From: Akkermansia muciniphila
GTDB taxonomy: Bacteria; Verrucomicrobiota; Verrucomicrobiia; Verrucomicrobiales; Akkermansiaceae
Length of the DNA: 59,377 bases
Reading direction: 5' to 3'
Assembly (NCBI GenBank): GCA_945901795.1
Contig: CAMDLP010000015.1
Location: 1 to 59,377, forward strand
The notes under the pieces were generated by a model. It was given only the letters and a program-made list of their open reading frames with translations. It had not been told where the DNA came from and ran no database searches. The position numbers were made by a program, and so were the translations under genes. Position 1 is the first letter of the stretch. The number at the start of each line of letters is the position of its first letter. Shown in pieces: positions 42,587-51,829 of the stretch.

Positions 42587-44263
42587 TCAGTCGGCGTCCG
42601 ACATGGTGGCGTGCACCACCTCGCTGCCGGAGGTGAGACCGGAGAGCACCTTGCGGATACCGTCCTCACGGAGGGTGCGCATTCCGAGCTCGCGGGCCCG
42701 GCGGCGGAGCTGGGTGGTGGTGAGGCCGGTGTTGATCATGGTGCGGACTTCGTCGTCGATGAGGAAGGTTTCGAAAATCCCCATCCGGCCCTTGTAGCCA
42801 TTGCCGCGGCATTTCTCGCAGCCGACCGGGCCGAAGATGGTGGCTTCCGTCATCCGCGACGAGTCGAGGGAAAGCGCGCGCATTTCCTTGTCGGTGAGCT
42901 GGGCCGGAGCCTTGCAAAGCGGGCAGAGTTTCCGCACCAGGCGCTGGGCGAGGACGGCGCGGACGGCCGAGGCGATGAGGAACGGCTTCACCCCGATGTC
43001 CGCGAGACGGGCGACGGCGGAGGGCGCGTCGTTAGTGTGCAGGGTGGAGAAAACCAAGTGCCCGGTGAGCGACGCGTTGATGGCGATGTTCGCCGTTTCC
43101 GCATCGCGGATTTCCCCGATCATGATGATGTTCGGCGCTTGTCGGAGCATGGCGCGCAGAGCGGCGGCGAAGGTCATGCCGATGTCGGTCTTGACCATGA
43201 CCTGGTTGATGCCGGGAAGCTCGTACTCAACCGGGTCTTCCACGGTGATGATCTTTTTGTCCGGCTTGTTGATGACGTTGAGGCAGGCGTAAAGCGTGGT
43301 GGTTTTTCCCGAACCGGTGGGTCCGGTGACCAGGAGAATTCCGTCGGGAAGGCCGAGAAGTCCCTCGAAAACCTGCTGGTCATCTGAGAAAAAGCCGAGC
43401 TCGGGGAGACCGAGCAGCAGCGCGGTTTTGTCCAGAATCCGCATGACGATGGACTCGCCGTGATTGGAAGGGACCGAGGAAACCCGGAGATCGACCTCCT
43501 TATCGCCCATTTTCAGCTGAATCCGGCCGTCCTGTGGCAGGCGCTTTTCCGCGATCGACATGGTGCCGCTCATCACTTTCAAACGGGCGATGATGGCGGG
43601 GAGAAGTTTCTTCGGATGGGTGTCGACGTGGACGAGCTTGCCATCGAGACGGTAACGAACCCGGACCGAGGTTTCTAGCGGCTCGATGTGGATATCCGAT
43701 GCCCGCAGGCGGAACGCCTCGGTCAGCAACTGCATCACCAAGCGGATGATCGGCGCATCGCCGCCGCTGGGCCCGGCCTCGGCATCGCCGCCGGTCACCG
43801 AGTATTCGGATGCGGCCGTGGCCGCGGCCTCGCCGGTATGATAGAACTGCCGGAGATGCTCCTGAATGTCCTGCGGCGTGACGCAAACCAGATTGAGCTC
43901 GCGGCCGATGACGTGCGGCAAGCTGTCGAGCGATTCGAAATCCAGCGGATCGGCAAGCGCGATGGTCAGGACCAGCCCCTCGTCCTGCACTGGGATGACC
44001 CGGTAGCGCTTAGCGATTTCGTCCGAGATGGATTCCGTGATACCCGGATCGAACGTCACATCGGAAAGGCGGATGAACGGTATGCCGGCATTGACCGCCA
44101 GAGTCTTGGCGACATCCTCCTGACTGAGCGAAGTATGCGCGAGGAGGTGCTCAACGATGGTCTCGCCCCCGGAGAGAGCGTTTCGGGCGCGAGTGACTTC
44201 ATCGGCGCTCACCATTCCCGCTTCGGCAAGCAATTCTGCGAGATAATCTTCGTTGGAAAACAC
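42587..44263 (-). CDS. GspE/PilB-family secretion ATPase (copy 1)
   Basis: The product (558 residues from GTG 44263) begins VFSNEDYLAELLAEAG, the typical N-terminus; AAGGA stands 11 nt before the GTG. The frame is open to a TTG at 44347, but that extension is not family-like. It has the MshEN N-terminal domain, GPTGSGKTTTLYACLN (Walker A), IIMIGEIRDAETANIA (Walker B) and the tetracysteine CPLCKAP and CEKCRGNGY. It starts the secretion cluster, 219 nt after ftsW. Confidence 0.93.
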   Translation of the reverse strand: MFSNEDYLAELLAEAGMVSADEVTRARNALSGGETIVEHLLAHTSLSQEDVAKTLAVNAGIPFIRLSDVTFDPGITESISDEIAKRYRVIPVQDEGLVLTIALADPLDFESLDSLPHVIGRELNLVCVTPQDIQEHLRQFYHTGEAAATAASEYSVTGGDAEAGPSGGDAPIIRLVMQLLTEAFRLRASDIHIEPLETSVRVRYRLDGKLVHVDTHPKKLLPAIIARLKVMSGTMSIAEKRLPQDGRIQLKMGDKEVDLRVSSVPSNHGESIVMRILDKTALLLGLPELGFFSDDQQVFEGLLGLPDGILLVTGPTGSGKTTTLYACLNVINKPDKKIITVEDPVEYELPGINQVMVKTDIGMTFAAALRAMLRQAPNIIMIGEIRDAETANIAINASLTGHLVFSTLHTNDAPSAVARLADIGVKPFLIASAVRAVLAQRLVRKLCPLCKAPAQLTDKEMRALSLDSSRMTEATIFGPVGCEKCRGNGYKGRMGIFETFLIDDEVRTMINTGLTTTQLRRRARELGMRTLREDGIRKVLSGLTSGSEVVHATMSDAD

Positions 44264-44481
44264 TGGGCTCTGAGTCCTTGGATTTGAATTTTTGAAATGA
44301 GCAATTCGGACCGGAGTCCCTTGCTGCGTCTTCCGCAGACTGTCCAAGCTCCCCCGCCGTTGTCAACCAGCCACATCGCAAGAAACCGCAATTTCCGGCA
44401 TCGAAAAAGTTTATCGGCAAATCATACCCACAATGTAGTCACCATGACTATTCATCCGCCCCAAGCCCACTTCCCCCGCAG

Positions 44482-45627
44482 CTACAATTTGACGGCCAGA
44501 CGCGTTTGCCGGGTCAGCGGAAACTCCTGGGAGACCCGGGCATGGGACCGGCGATGAATCCCTACCAGCATCCCGACCGCCGCCAGGCTGAAAACCAAAC
44601 TGGTGCCGCCGTAACTCACAAACGGCAACGGCAGCCCATCGTTCGGCAGCATCGCGGTGGTGACGGCGATGTTCTGCATCGCCGGAACCACGATCACGCA
44701 GGTCAGCCCCAGGGCGACGCAGCGGTTGAAAACATTGTTCGCCTGCAGCGCGATTCCGCAACCGCCGACGGCGATCAAAACGTAGCAAAGAACCACCCCA
44801 AGCGTGAACGGCAAACCCAACTCTTCGCCCACGACCGGGAAAATGAAATCGATGTGCGCAAACGTCAAAGTCCCGAATTTTTCCACCCCATTGCCGAGAC
44901 CGACGCCCCACGGACCGCCATTTCCGAGGGCAAGCAGGGCGCGCCACTGCTGCATCCCCTTGTCCAGCTGATGGACCGGATTTTCCAAATCCAGCCACGC
45001 GTCAATCCGGGCCCGCCGGACGACGTCATTCATCACGTAATAAGTCGCCCCGGAAATCGCAACCAGCGCCGTCGGCAGTGCGTATAGCAGCCGGGTCCCC
45101 ACGCAAAACATCATCGCCCCGACTGCGGCCGATAGCGACAGCGCCGTGCCCACATCCGTCTCTCCGGCGATCAAAATGATCGGGATGCCTGCGATAATTC
45201 CGGGCATGACAAACCCACGCCAAAACGTATGCACCTCCGTTTGCCAACGTGCGAACCAAGCCGCCAAGGCGATCACGATCACGATTTTCGCCGCTTCGGA
45301 CGGCTGGAACTGCCCGATCAGCGGCACCTTGATCCACCTGTTGGACCCGAGCTGCGGGTCGGCGATGCCGGGCACGAAGCAACAAACCAGCAACACGCAG
45401 GCACCGCCGAGTATCCATGGCGAGAATTTGCGGAACCATTCCAAGGGGAGCCTCGCCGCAAAAACCGCGGCCACCAGCCCGACCCCAACCATGATCGACT
45501 GGCGTTGCAGGAAATGATAGTGCCCGAATCCCCTCACCCACGCGCCCGTGCTCGTCAGCATGATCAGCCCGAGCACGACCAGCGAGGCCACCGCGGCGCA
45601 AAGGATGATAGAACAATGGCGGGTCAT
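44482..45627 (-). CDS. ftsW: Lipid II polymerase/division protein FtsW
   Basis: A SEDS-family glycosyltransferase that polymerises lipid II during septation, partner of FtsI. The 381-residue protein (ATG 45627) has about ten membrane helices and the family signatures LGSNRWIKVPLIGQFQPSE, GNGGPWGVGLGNG, FIFPVVGEELG and DGLPLPFVSYGGTSLVF. Its place after murD in the dcw cluster favours FtsW over RodA. The start lies 12 nt after the LysM gene; a TTG at 45639 is an alternative. Confidence 0.93.
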   Translation of the reverse strand: MTRHCSIILCAAVASLVVLGLIMLTSTGAWVRGFGHYHFLQRQSIMVGVGLVAAVFAARLPLEWFRKFSPWILGGACVLLVCCFVPGIADPQLGSNRWIKVPLIGQFQPSEAAKIVIVIALAAWFARWQTEVHTFWRGFVMPGIIAGIPIILIAGETDVGTALSLSAAVGAMMFCVGTRLLYALPTALVAISGATYYVMNDVVRRARIDAWLDLENPVHQLDKGMQQWRALLALGNGGPWGVGLGNGVEKFGTLTFAHIDFIFPVVGEELGLPFTLGVVLCYVLIAVGGCGIALQANNVFNRCVALGLTCVIVVPAMQNIAVTTAMLPNDGLPLPFVSYGGTSLVFSLAAVGMLVGIHRRSHARVSQEFPLTRQTRLAVKL

Positions 45628-45639
45628 CGGGAAAAACAA

Positions 45640-46446
45640 TTACTGGGGAATCACGAGGCTCATACCGCCCCGGAGTTTGCGCGCGTCGCTGAGGCCGTTC
45701 GCTTTCATCAGCGCATCCTGATTCACTTTGAAACGGTTGGCAATGCGCCAGACGCTGTCGCCGTTCTGCACGACGTAGGTCTTGCCGGAGGCCGCGGCCG
45801 GCGTGCTTGCGGACTGGGCGCCCCGCGAAATGTTAGGACGGACCAGCTGCGCGCGCGGCGCGCCGCTCACATTCACCGGCACCGCGTCCACCAACCCGTG
45901 GTCAGGGGCCACCGCGGATTGATTCCGGAGCGCGGTGACTTCCGGAGGATCCACGGCGACAATACGCTTCGGCGGAATCTTGAGAATCAAGCCCGGCCCG
46001 ATATCGACGTGGTTGTTGATCAGCCGCAGTTCGCTCTCATCCACGGCCTCCGCCGCCGCGATGCGGGCGTAGTTGTCACCCGCCCTAACGATGTATGGCT
46101 TCTCGCCCGATGACAGGCGGGGAAGATCGGCGCGACGCGGCGCAGGTGCCGCGGCGGCGATCGTGGGAGCGGCTTCAACCTTCCCGGTCTTCGCCGTTTG
46201 AGGCTCAGCAGGCGTCCGACCGTCGAGAAATTTCTGGTGCACGAAAATCAGCCCGATCGCCACGATGTGGATCAGGAAAATAATCGTCAGCGCGCGCGAA
46301 ATTTTCGAACTGCTGTCATCCGCGTCCGTGTCCGCGGTCGCTGCCGCCGCGACACGTTGTTTGCGGTTGCTGGTGACGGCGCTCAGGCGCTTAAAAATTC
46401 CTTTCGGCACGGGACGGCGTTTGACGGGGAGTGTTTGGGGTTTCAT
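45640..46446 (-). CDS. LysM-repeat membrane protein within the dcw cluster
   Basis: The 268-residue protein has a basic N-terminus, one membrane helix (about 51-70: ALTIIFLIHIVAIGLIFV), and two LysM domains (about 118-162: YIVRAGDNYARIAAAEAVDE; about 223-267: YVVQNGDSVWRIANRFKVNQ). LysM binds N-acetylglucosamine polymers, so it likely grips septal peptidoglycan from the inner membrane. It is placed between murD and ftsW with 5-nt and 12-nt gaps, an extra gene compared with the standard order. Confidence 0.88.
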   Translation of the reverse strand: MKPQTLPVKRRPVPKGIFKRLSAVTSNRKQRVAAAATADTDADDSSSKISRALTIIFLIHIVAIGLIFVHQKFLDGRTPAEPQTAKTGKVEAAPTIAAAAPAPRRADLPRLSSGEKPYIVRAGDNYARIAAAEAVDESELRLINNHVDIGPGLILKIPPKRIVAVDPPEVTALRNQSAVAPDHGLVDAVPVNVSGAPRAQLVRPNISRGAQSASTPAAASGKTYVVQNGDSVWRIANRFKVNQDALMKANGLSDARKLRGGMSLVIPQ

Positions 46447-46451
46447 GAGAT

Positions 46452-47762
46452 TTATCGGAGTTGATGGACGAGATCGCGGAAGGCGTTTCCACGTTGTTCG
46501 TAGCCGGTGAATTGATCGAACGACGAAGTTCCCGGTGAGAGTAAAACGGTCGAGCCGCGCGGCGCAAGGCTGCGTGCAGTCGCCACGGCGGCGGACAAAT
46601 CCGATACCGATTCACAAGCGACGGCCTGCGAGAAAAGGGCTGCCAGCGGGCGGGCGATCTGGCCGAACGTGACGACGGCGAGCGCCTTTTCCGTCAGCAG
46701 CGGGACCACCGAAGTGTAATCCAGCCCCTTCTCTTTTCCGCCGGCGATGAGCACCACCGGCCGGGTTTGCGAGCGCAACGCGCTCTCCAGCGCGTGCAGA
46801 TTCGTCGCCTTCGAATCGTTCAAATACTCGACTCCATCGAGCGTGCGGATGAGTTCGCAGCGGTGCGGCGGCGGTGCATAGCCATGCAGCGCCTCACGCA
46901 TGCTGAGCACGGAAATGCCGAGCGCTTGGCAAGCTGCTAGGGCGGCCATCGTGTTCTCCGCGTTGTGAAGTCCGCGCAGGCCGGAGTCGCGCTCCATGTC
47001 GAGCCAGGTTTCGCCGCCGTGCTCGATGGTGTGCCCCTCGGAATACCAGTCCGCGTCCCGGTCCGTGGTGGAAAAAGTCACCACCTTCGCCGCCAGAGCG
47101 GGAAGATTTTCGCCAGTCCGCACCACCGCGGTATCCGCCGCCGTCTGGTTTTCAAAAATCCGCAGCTTGGCCGCGCGATAGGCCTCCACCGTCGGATAAC
47201 GGTCCATGTGGTCCGGCGCGAAATTCAGCCAGATCGCGACGACCGGATGCAGCGTGCGGATCGTTTCCAACTGGAACGAACTCAGCTCCAGCGAGACCAC
47301 CGCCGGCGGATTCGACTGGAGCACCACCTCAGCGAACGGCGTGCCGTAATTCCCGCAAGCCGTCCCGCCGAGCGAAGCGTGGGAAAGAATCCGCTCGACC
47401 AGCTCGGTCGTCGTCGTCTTCCCGTTCGTCCCGGTGATGCCGATGATCCGGCCTTGATAGAAACGCGCCGCCAGTTCCACCTCGCCGATCACCTCGCCCG
47501 CGCGCTTGGAATACGCCGCGACGTAAGATCCGTAGGTATCAATGCCGGGACTCACGACCAATAGGTCCGACACCAGCTCGCGACCTTCAGCTTCCGTCGC
47601 GTTCGGGTGGATTTCAACACCGGATGGCATGCCGGAAAACTTCTCCTCACCCGCGCTGTCCCAAGCGGAAACCCGCGCGCCCTCGCGCATGGCGAGCGCC
47701 GCAGCCGCGCGACCGCTGCGTCCCACGCCAAGGATGGCGACATGTTTTCCGGTGAGATCCAT
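46452..47762 (-). CDS. murD: UDP-MurNAc-L-Ala--D-Glu ligase MurD
   Basis: MurD adds D-glutamate to UDP-MurNAc-L-alanine in the cytoplasm. The 436-residue protein (ATG 47762) has the N-terminal Rossmann motif HVAILGVGRSGRAAAALAM, the ATP motif GITGTNGKTTTTELVERILS, FAPDHMDRY and the C-terminal domain NDSKATNLHALESALRSQ. The start is 8 nt after the mraY stop; a TTG 5 codons upstream overlaps mraY and is less likely. Confidence 0.95.
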   Translation of the reverse strand: MDLTGKHVAILGVGRSGRAAAALAMREGARVSAWDSAGEEKFSGMPSGVEIHPNATEAEGRELVSDLLVVSPGIDTYGSYVAAYSKRAGEVIGEVELAARFYQGRIIGITGTNGKTTTTELVERILSHASLGGTACGNYGTPFAEVVLQSNPPAVVSLELSSFQLETIRTLHPVVAIWLNFAPDHMDRYPTVEAYRAAKLRIFENQTAADTAVVRTGENLPALAAKVVTFSTTDRDADWYSEGHTIEHGGETWLDMERDSGLRGLHNAENTMAALAACQALGISVLSMREALHGYAPPPHRCELIRTLDGVEYLNDSKATNLHALESALRSQTRPVVLIAGGKEKGLDYTSVVPLLTEKALAVVTFGQIARPLAALFSQAVACESVSDLSAAVATARSLAPRGSTVLLSPGTSSFDQFTGYEQRGNAFRDLVHQLR

Positions 47763-47769
47763 GGCTATG

Positions 47770-48969
47770 TTAGGCAATCTTGAGAAGGGCGAGACCGAAA
47801 AGAGCGAGCATGATCGAGATGATCCAGAAGCGGATGATCACCTGGTTTTCATGCCAGCCGAGAAGTTCGAAATGATGGTGGATCGGCGACATCTTGAAAA
47901 TCCGCTTTTTCCGCAGTTTGAAACTGCCGACCTGGAGAATGACCGACATCGCCTCCATCACGAACACTCCGCCGATGATGACTAGCAGGAGCTCCTGTTT
48001 GGTGCAAATCGCCGCCGTGCCGAGCGCGCCGCCGATCGCCAGCGAACCGGTGTCGCCCATGAAAACCTTGGCCGGATGGCAGTTGAACCACAGGAAGCCG
48101 AAGCTCGCGCCCACCAGCGCCATCAGGAAAACCGCCAACTCGCCGATGTAGCGGTTGTGCGGGATCACCAGATACTCGGTGGCCATGAAAAAGTGGCCCG
48201 CTAGATAAGCGAGGAACGCATACGACAGCGCCACGCTGATCGTGGTGCCCGTCGCCAGCCCGTCGAGCCCGTCCGTCAGATTCACCGCGTTCGAACAGCC
48301 GACGATGACGATCGCGAAAAACGGGATGATCCACCAATGGAGATCAACGATCGCGACCTTGAAGAGCGGGAAGCAAATCGCGCCGATGCCGATCGGATTC
48401 TGGCCAAGACGGTATCCTGCCAGACCGTCGGCGATCTGTTGGGGCGTCGCGCCGAAGCCGGAGATCTCCTTTTTGAAATACAGGAAGCAGGCCGCGATCA
48501 GTGCGATGACCAACTGCCAGCCGAGCTTCTTGCGGCTGCTGATGCCGTCGGATTTCTTCTCCTTCACCTTCTTGTAGTCGTCGCAGAATCCCAGCAAGCC
48601 GCAGGCCGCCATGGTGCAGACGCAGACGGCGATGAACGGATTCAACGGGCGGGCGCAGATGAGCGTGGAGATGAGCACCGAGCCGATGATGAGCACGCCG
48701 CCCATCGTCGGCGTGCCGATCTTGCCGCCGTGGAGTTCCGCAAGTTTGTGGACCTCCGCCGCCGTGCGGATCGGCTGTCCGACCTTGAGCGAAATCAAAC
48801 GGCGGATCACCCGCGGGCCGAAGATCACTGATAGAATGAACGCCAGCAATCCGGCGCTCGCCGCGCGGAAAGTGATGTATTGAAACAGATTGAGAAAACG
48901 GCAGGTGATCGCCCACGAGTCGCCGCGCTCGAATGCCTGATACCAGAAATCGTAGATGGCCGGGAGCAT
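47770..48969 (-). CDS. mraY: Phospho-MurNAc-pentapeptide transferase MraY
   Basis: MraY makes lipid I from UDP-MurNAc-pentapeptide and undecaprenyl phosphate. The 399-residue protein has about ten membrane helices and all catalytic motifs: GKIGTPTMGG, FCDDYKKVK, NLTDGLDGLA, WFNCHPAKVFMGDTGSLA and SPIHHHFELLGW. It is about 35 residues longer than the E. coli enzyme, mostly in a loop with GISSRKKLG and FKKEISGFGA. The start shares one base with the murF stop. Confidence 0.96.
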   Translation of the reverse strand: MLPAIYDFWYQAFERGDSWAITCRFLNLFQYITFRAASAGLLAFILSVIFGPRVIRRLISLKVGQPIRTAAEVHKLAELHGGKIGTPTMGGVLIIGSVLISTLICARPLNPFIAVCVCTMAACGLLGFCDDYKKVKEKKSDGISSRKKLGWQLVIALIAACFLYFKKEISGFGATPQQIADGLAGYRLGQNPIGIGAICFPLFKVAIVDLHWWIIPFFAIVIVGCSNAVNLTDGLDGLATGTTISVALSYAFLAYLAGHFFMATEYLVIPHNRYIGELAVFLMALVGASFGFLWFNCHPAKVFMGDTGSLAIGGALGTAAICTKQELLLVIIGGVFVMEAMSVILQVGSFKLRKKRIFKMSPIHHHFELLGWHENQVIIRFWIISIMLALFGLALLKIA

Positions 48970-50333
48970 CAGCTTCGGGGGAATGCGGCGTGCATCACGC
49001 GTTCGACGGTGGCGGTGCGACTGCCCTTGAACAGGACGACGTCACCGGGTTTCACCTCGCGGGTCAGCCACTGGGCGGCTTGGTCGAGGTCGGAAAAATG
49101 AGGCGCGTTTTCCGCCCCCTCGGCGATGCCCTCGGCGCCCTCGCCCACGGCGATCACGGTGAGGTGGCGCGCGGCGGCAAGCGCGCCGGTGCGGAAGTGG
49201 GCGGCGGAAGCGTGAGCACCGAGCTCGCCCATCCGGCCGAGGACGATGATGCGCCGCGAGCCATTGAGAACCGGCGTGTCTGCCAGGGTTTCGATGGCGG
49301 CGGCCATCGACTCCGGGTTCGCGTTGTAAGTGTCGTCGATCACCGTCGTGCCGTGATATTCATAGCGGCCTAGCCGTCCGCCCGTGAGCGAGGCGTTGGA
49401 GAGCGCGTCGGCGATTTCAGCAGGGGAAATCCCGAGCTTCCATCCGGCGGCAGCGGCTAACAACGCGTTGGTCACCATGTGGCGTCCGGGCACTTGCAGA
49501 GTGACTTCCACCGGACTCTCGCCTTCGATGACCAAGGTGAACGAAGTTCCTTCCGCTTCGAAACGGAGGTTTTCCGCCCGCACCAGGCCGCGGCCGTTGC
49601 CGACGGAGACCATGTGCGCCTTCGTCCGCTGGCGCAGATAATCGTGGAAGTCGCAGTTCGCGGGAGTGAACAATATCCCGTCCGCCGGCAGCGCGCGGGC
49701 GAGCATGCCTTTCTCCTCGGCGATCGCCTCGCAGGTTTTGAGAAACTCGATGTGCGCGGTGCCGATGTTAGTGATGATTCCGTATTTCGGGCGGGCGATC
49801 TCGCACAGCGGGGCGATCTCGCCCGGATGATTCATCCCCATTTCCCAAACGGCGGCGGTGTGCTCGGGCGTCGTCGAAAGAACCGTGAGCGGCACGCCGA
49901 TGTGGTTGTTCAAATTCCCGCGGGTGGCGGAGACATCGAAGCGTTTGGATAGAACCGCAGCGGTGAAATCCTTGGTGCTGGTCTTTCCATTAGACCCGGT
50001 GATGCCCACCACCGGGATGTCGAGCTGCTTGCGCCACCAGCAGGCGAGGCGCTGCAGCGCGAGCAGCGTGTTCGGCACGACGATGACCGCCGTATTTGCC
50101 GGAGGCTCGCCTTCCCAGTGCTGGACGATGGCGACCGACGCACCGCTCTCCAGCGCCTTCGCGGCGAAGGTGTCCCCGTTGAAATGCTCACCGCGCAGCG
50201 CGAAGAACGCCGAGCCTTGCTGCAGCGTGCGCGTGTCCGTGGAGACGCCGCCGGAAATCATCACGCCACCCTCACCCGCGGCGATGGAAACGCCGAAGAT
50301 GTCCGCTAGTTGTTGGGCGGAGATGGGTTTCAT
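48969..50333 (-). CDS. murF: UDP-MurNAc-tripeptide--D-Ala-D-Ala ligase MurF
   Basis: MurF adds the D-Ala-D-Ala dipeptide to complete the pentapeptide. The 454-residue protein shows the N-terminal substrate domain (GVMISGGVSTDTRTLQQGSA), VVGITGSNGKTSTKDFTAAV, EMGMNHPGEIAPL and the C-terminal DDTYNANPESMAAAIETL. It overlaps murE by 4 nt (ATGA) and mraY by one base, so translation is coupled along the operon. Confidence 0.95.
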   Translation of the reverse strand: MKPISAQQLADIFGVSIAAGEGGVMISGGVSTDTRTLQQGSAFFALRGEHFNGDTFAAKALESGASVAIVQHWEGEPPANTAVIVVPNTLLALQRLACWWRKQLDIPVVGITGSNGKTSTKDFTAAVLSKRFDVSATRGNLNNHIGVPLTVLSTTPEHTAAVWEMGMNHPGEIAPLCEIARPKYGIITNIGTAHIEFLKTCEAIAEEKGMLARALPADGILFTPANCDFHDYLRQRTKAHMVSVGNGRGLVRAENLRFEAEGTSFTLVIEGESPVEVTLQVPGRHMVTNALLAAAAGWKLGISPAEIADALSNASLTGGRLGRYEYHGTTVIDDTYNANPESMAAAIETLADTPVLNGSRRIIVLGRMGELGAHASAAHFRTGALAAARHLTVIAVGEGAEGIAEGAENAPHFSDLDQAAQWLTREVKPGDVVLFKGSRTATVERVMHAAFPRS

Positions 50334-51829
50334 CGCATGTCGGAAATAGCTTGGGCTCGGTCGCGAAGCGCCTTGCTCGCGTGCTTGCGGTCGTCGAAAT
50401 CAACAGTCTCGTCGGCGAACTGTTGGGTCGTTTCGTGACCCTTGCCGGCGATGAGAATGATGTCGCCGGAGAGGGAATTCTGCACCGCGAAGTCGATCGC
50501 TTCCGCGCGGTCGGGAATGCTGCGGAAGGTTTTGCCTTTGAGGCCGCTTTCGATCTCACGGATGATCGCCAGCGGATCTTCCGAGCGCGGATTGTCTGAA
50601 GTCACGACGCACGCGTCGCTGTGGCGGGCAGCGGCGGCGGCCATCAGCGGACGCTTGGTTTTATCGCGGTCGCCACCGCAACCGAAGACGGTGATGAGGC
50701 GGCGCGGGTCGAGTTCCTTGAGCGTGCGGCAGGCGTTTTCCAACGCGTCCGGCGTGTGCGCGTAGTCCACGAAAACCGTGGCTCCGCCGGCGTTGCCGAC
50801 GTTTTCCATGCGGCCCGGAACCTGCGGCGCGTCCACCAGTGCAGCGACGGCGTCACGCGGGCGGATACCGCACGCGCTGGCGGCGGCGATGGTGCCTAGC
50901 AGGTTATAAACATTGAAACGCCCGATCACCGGTGCGCGGACGAGGAAGGTTTTGCCCTTCGCCGCGAGTTCGAACTCCATGCCCTTCGCGCTCTGGCGGA
51001 AGTTGTTCGCGCGGAAATCACTGTGCACGCCGAAGCCGAAGCGGATGACCGGCATCTTGCCGTCCAACGAAGCCGCGAGCTCCGCGCCGTAGGCGTCGTC
51101 GGTGTTGATCACGGCTACCGGCTTTTTCCCCAGCGGGTTCGCCGCGAGCGCGTGAAACCATTCCGCCTTTGCCGTAAAATAGGCGTCGAGCGTGCCGTGG
51201 TAGTCGAGATGATCCTGAGTTAGATTGGTGAAAACGCAGGCGTCGAACCCGATCGCCGAGACGCGTTTCTGATGGATGCCGTGCGAGGAGACCTCCATCG
51301 CCACGCCGCGGCAGCCGTTGTCGCGCATGCGGGTGAGCAAGCCGGAAAGCTCGATCGAACCCGGCGTGGTGTGTTTCGCGGTCTCCACCGTCTCCCCGTC
51401 ATCGACGAGGATGGTGCCGAGTAACCCGGCGCGGTGCCACGCGGCTTTCATCACGTGATGCAGCAGGAACGCGGTGGTCGTCTTGCCGTTGGTGCCGGTG
51501 ACGCCGGCGATGGCGAGGTCCTTCCATGGATGACCTGCCAGAGTCGAAGCGAGCGTGGCCACGGCGGAGCGGCTGTCAGGCACATGCAGCCAGACGGCGG
51601 GCGCGGTGTAATCGGATGGCGGCGCCGTTTCTGCTAGAATGGCGGATGCCCCCGCGGCGAGCGCGTCGTTGATGAAGCGGTGGCCGTCGGCAACCGTCCC
51701 GCGGATGGCGGCGAAGACCACTCCCGGAGCGACTTCGCGCGACGACGCGGTGATGGCATGGATGTCCGCGTCAAGCGATCCGGCGACCGTAACTCTTGAT
51801 AGACTGGAAATAAGGTCGCGGAAAATCAT
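50330..51829 (-). CDS. murE: UDP-MurNAc-dipeptide--meso-DAP ligase MurE
   Basis: MurE adds the third residue of the stem peptide. The 499-residue protein has the substrate motif ADGHRFINDALAAGASAIL, AGVTGTNGKTTTAFLLHHV, TNLTQDHLDYHG and YAHTPDALENACRTL. The C-terminal TSDNPRSEDP contains DNPR, the signature for meso-diaminopimelate rather than lysine. It overlaps ftsI and murF by 4 nt each. Confidence 0.95.
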   Translation of the reverse strand: MIFRDLISSLSRVTVAGSLDADIHAITASSREVAPGVVFAAIRGTVADGHRFINDALAAGASAILAETAPPSDYTAPAVWLHVPDSRSAVATLASTLAGHPWKDLAIAGVTGTNGKTTTAFLLHHVMKAAWHRAGLLGTILVDDGETVETAKHTTPGSIELSGLLTRMRDNGCRGVAMEVSSHGIHQKRVSAIGFDACVFTNLTQDHLDYHGTLDAYFTAKAEWFHALAANPLGKKPVAVINTDDAYGAELAASLDGKMPVIRFGFGVHSDFRANNFRQSAKGMEFELAAKGKTFLVRAPVIGRFNVYNLLGTIAAASACGIRPRDAVAALVDAPQVPGRMENVGNAGGATVFVDYAHTPDALENACRTLKELDPRRLITVFGCGGDRDKTKRPLMAAAAARHSDACVVTSDNPRSEDPLAIIREIESGLKGKTFRSIPDRAEAIDFAVQNSLSGDIILIAGKGHETTQQFADETVDFDDRKHASKALRDRAQAISDMR

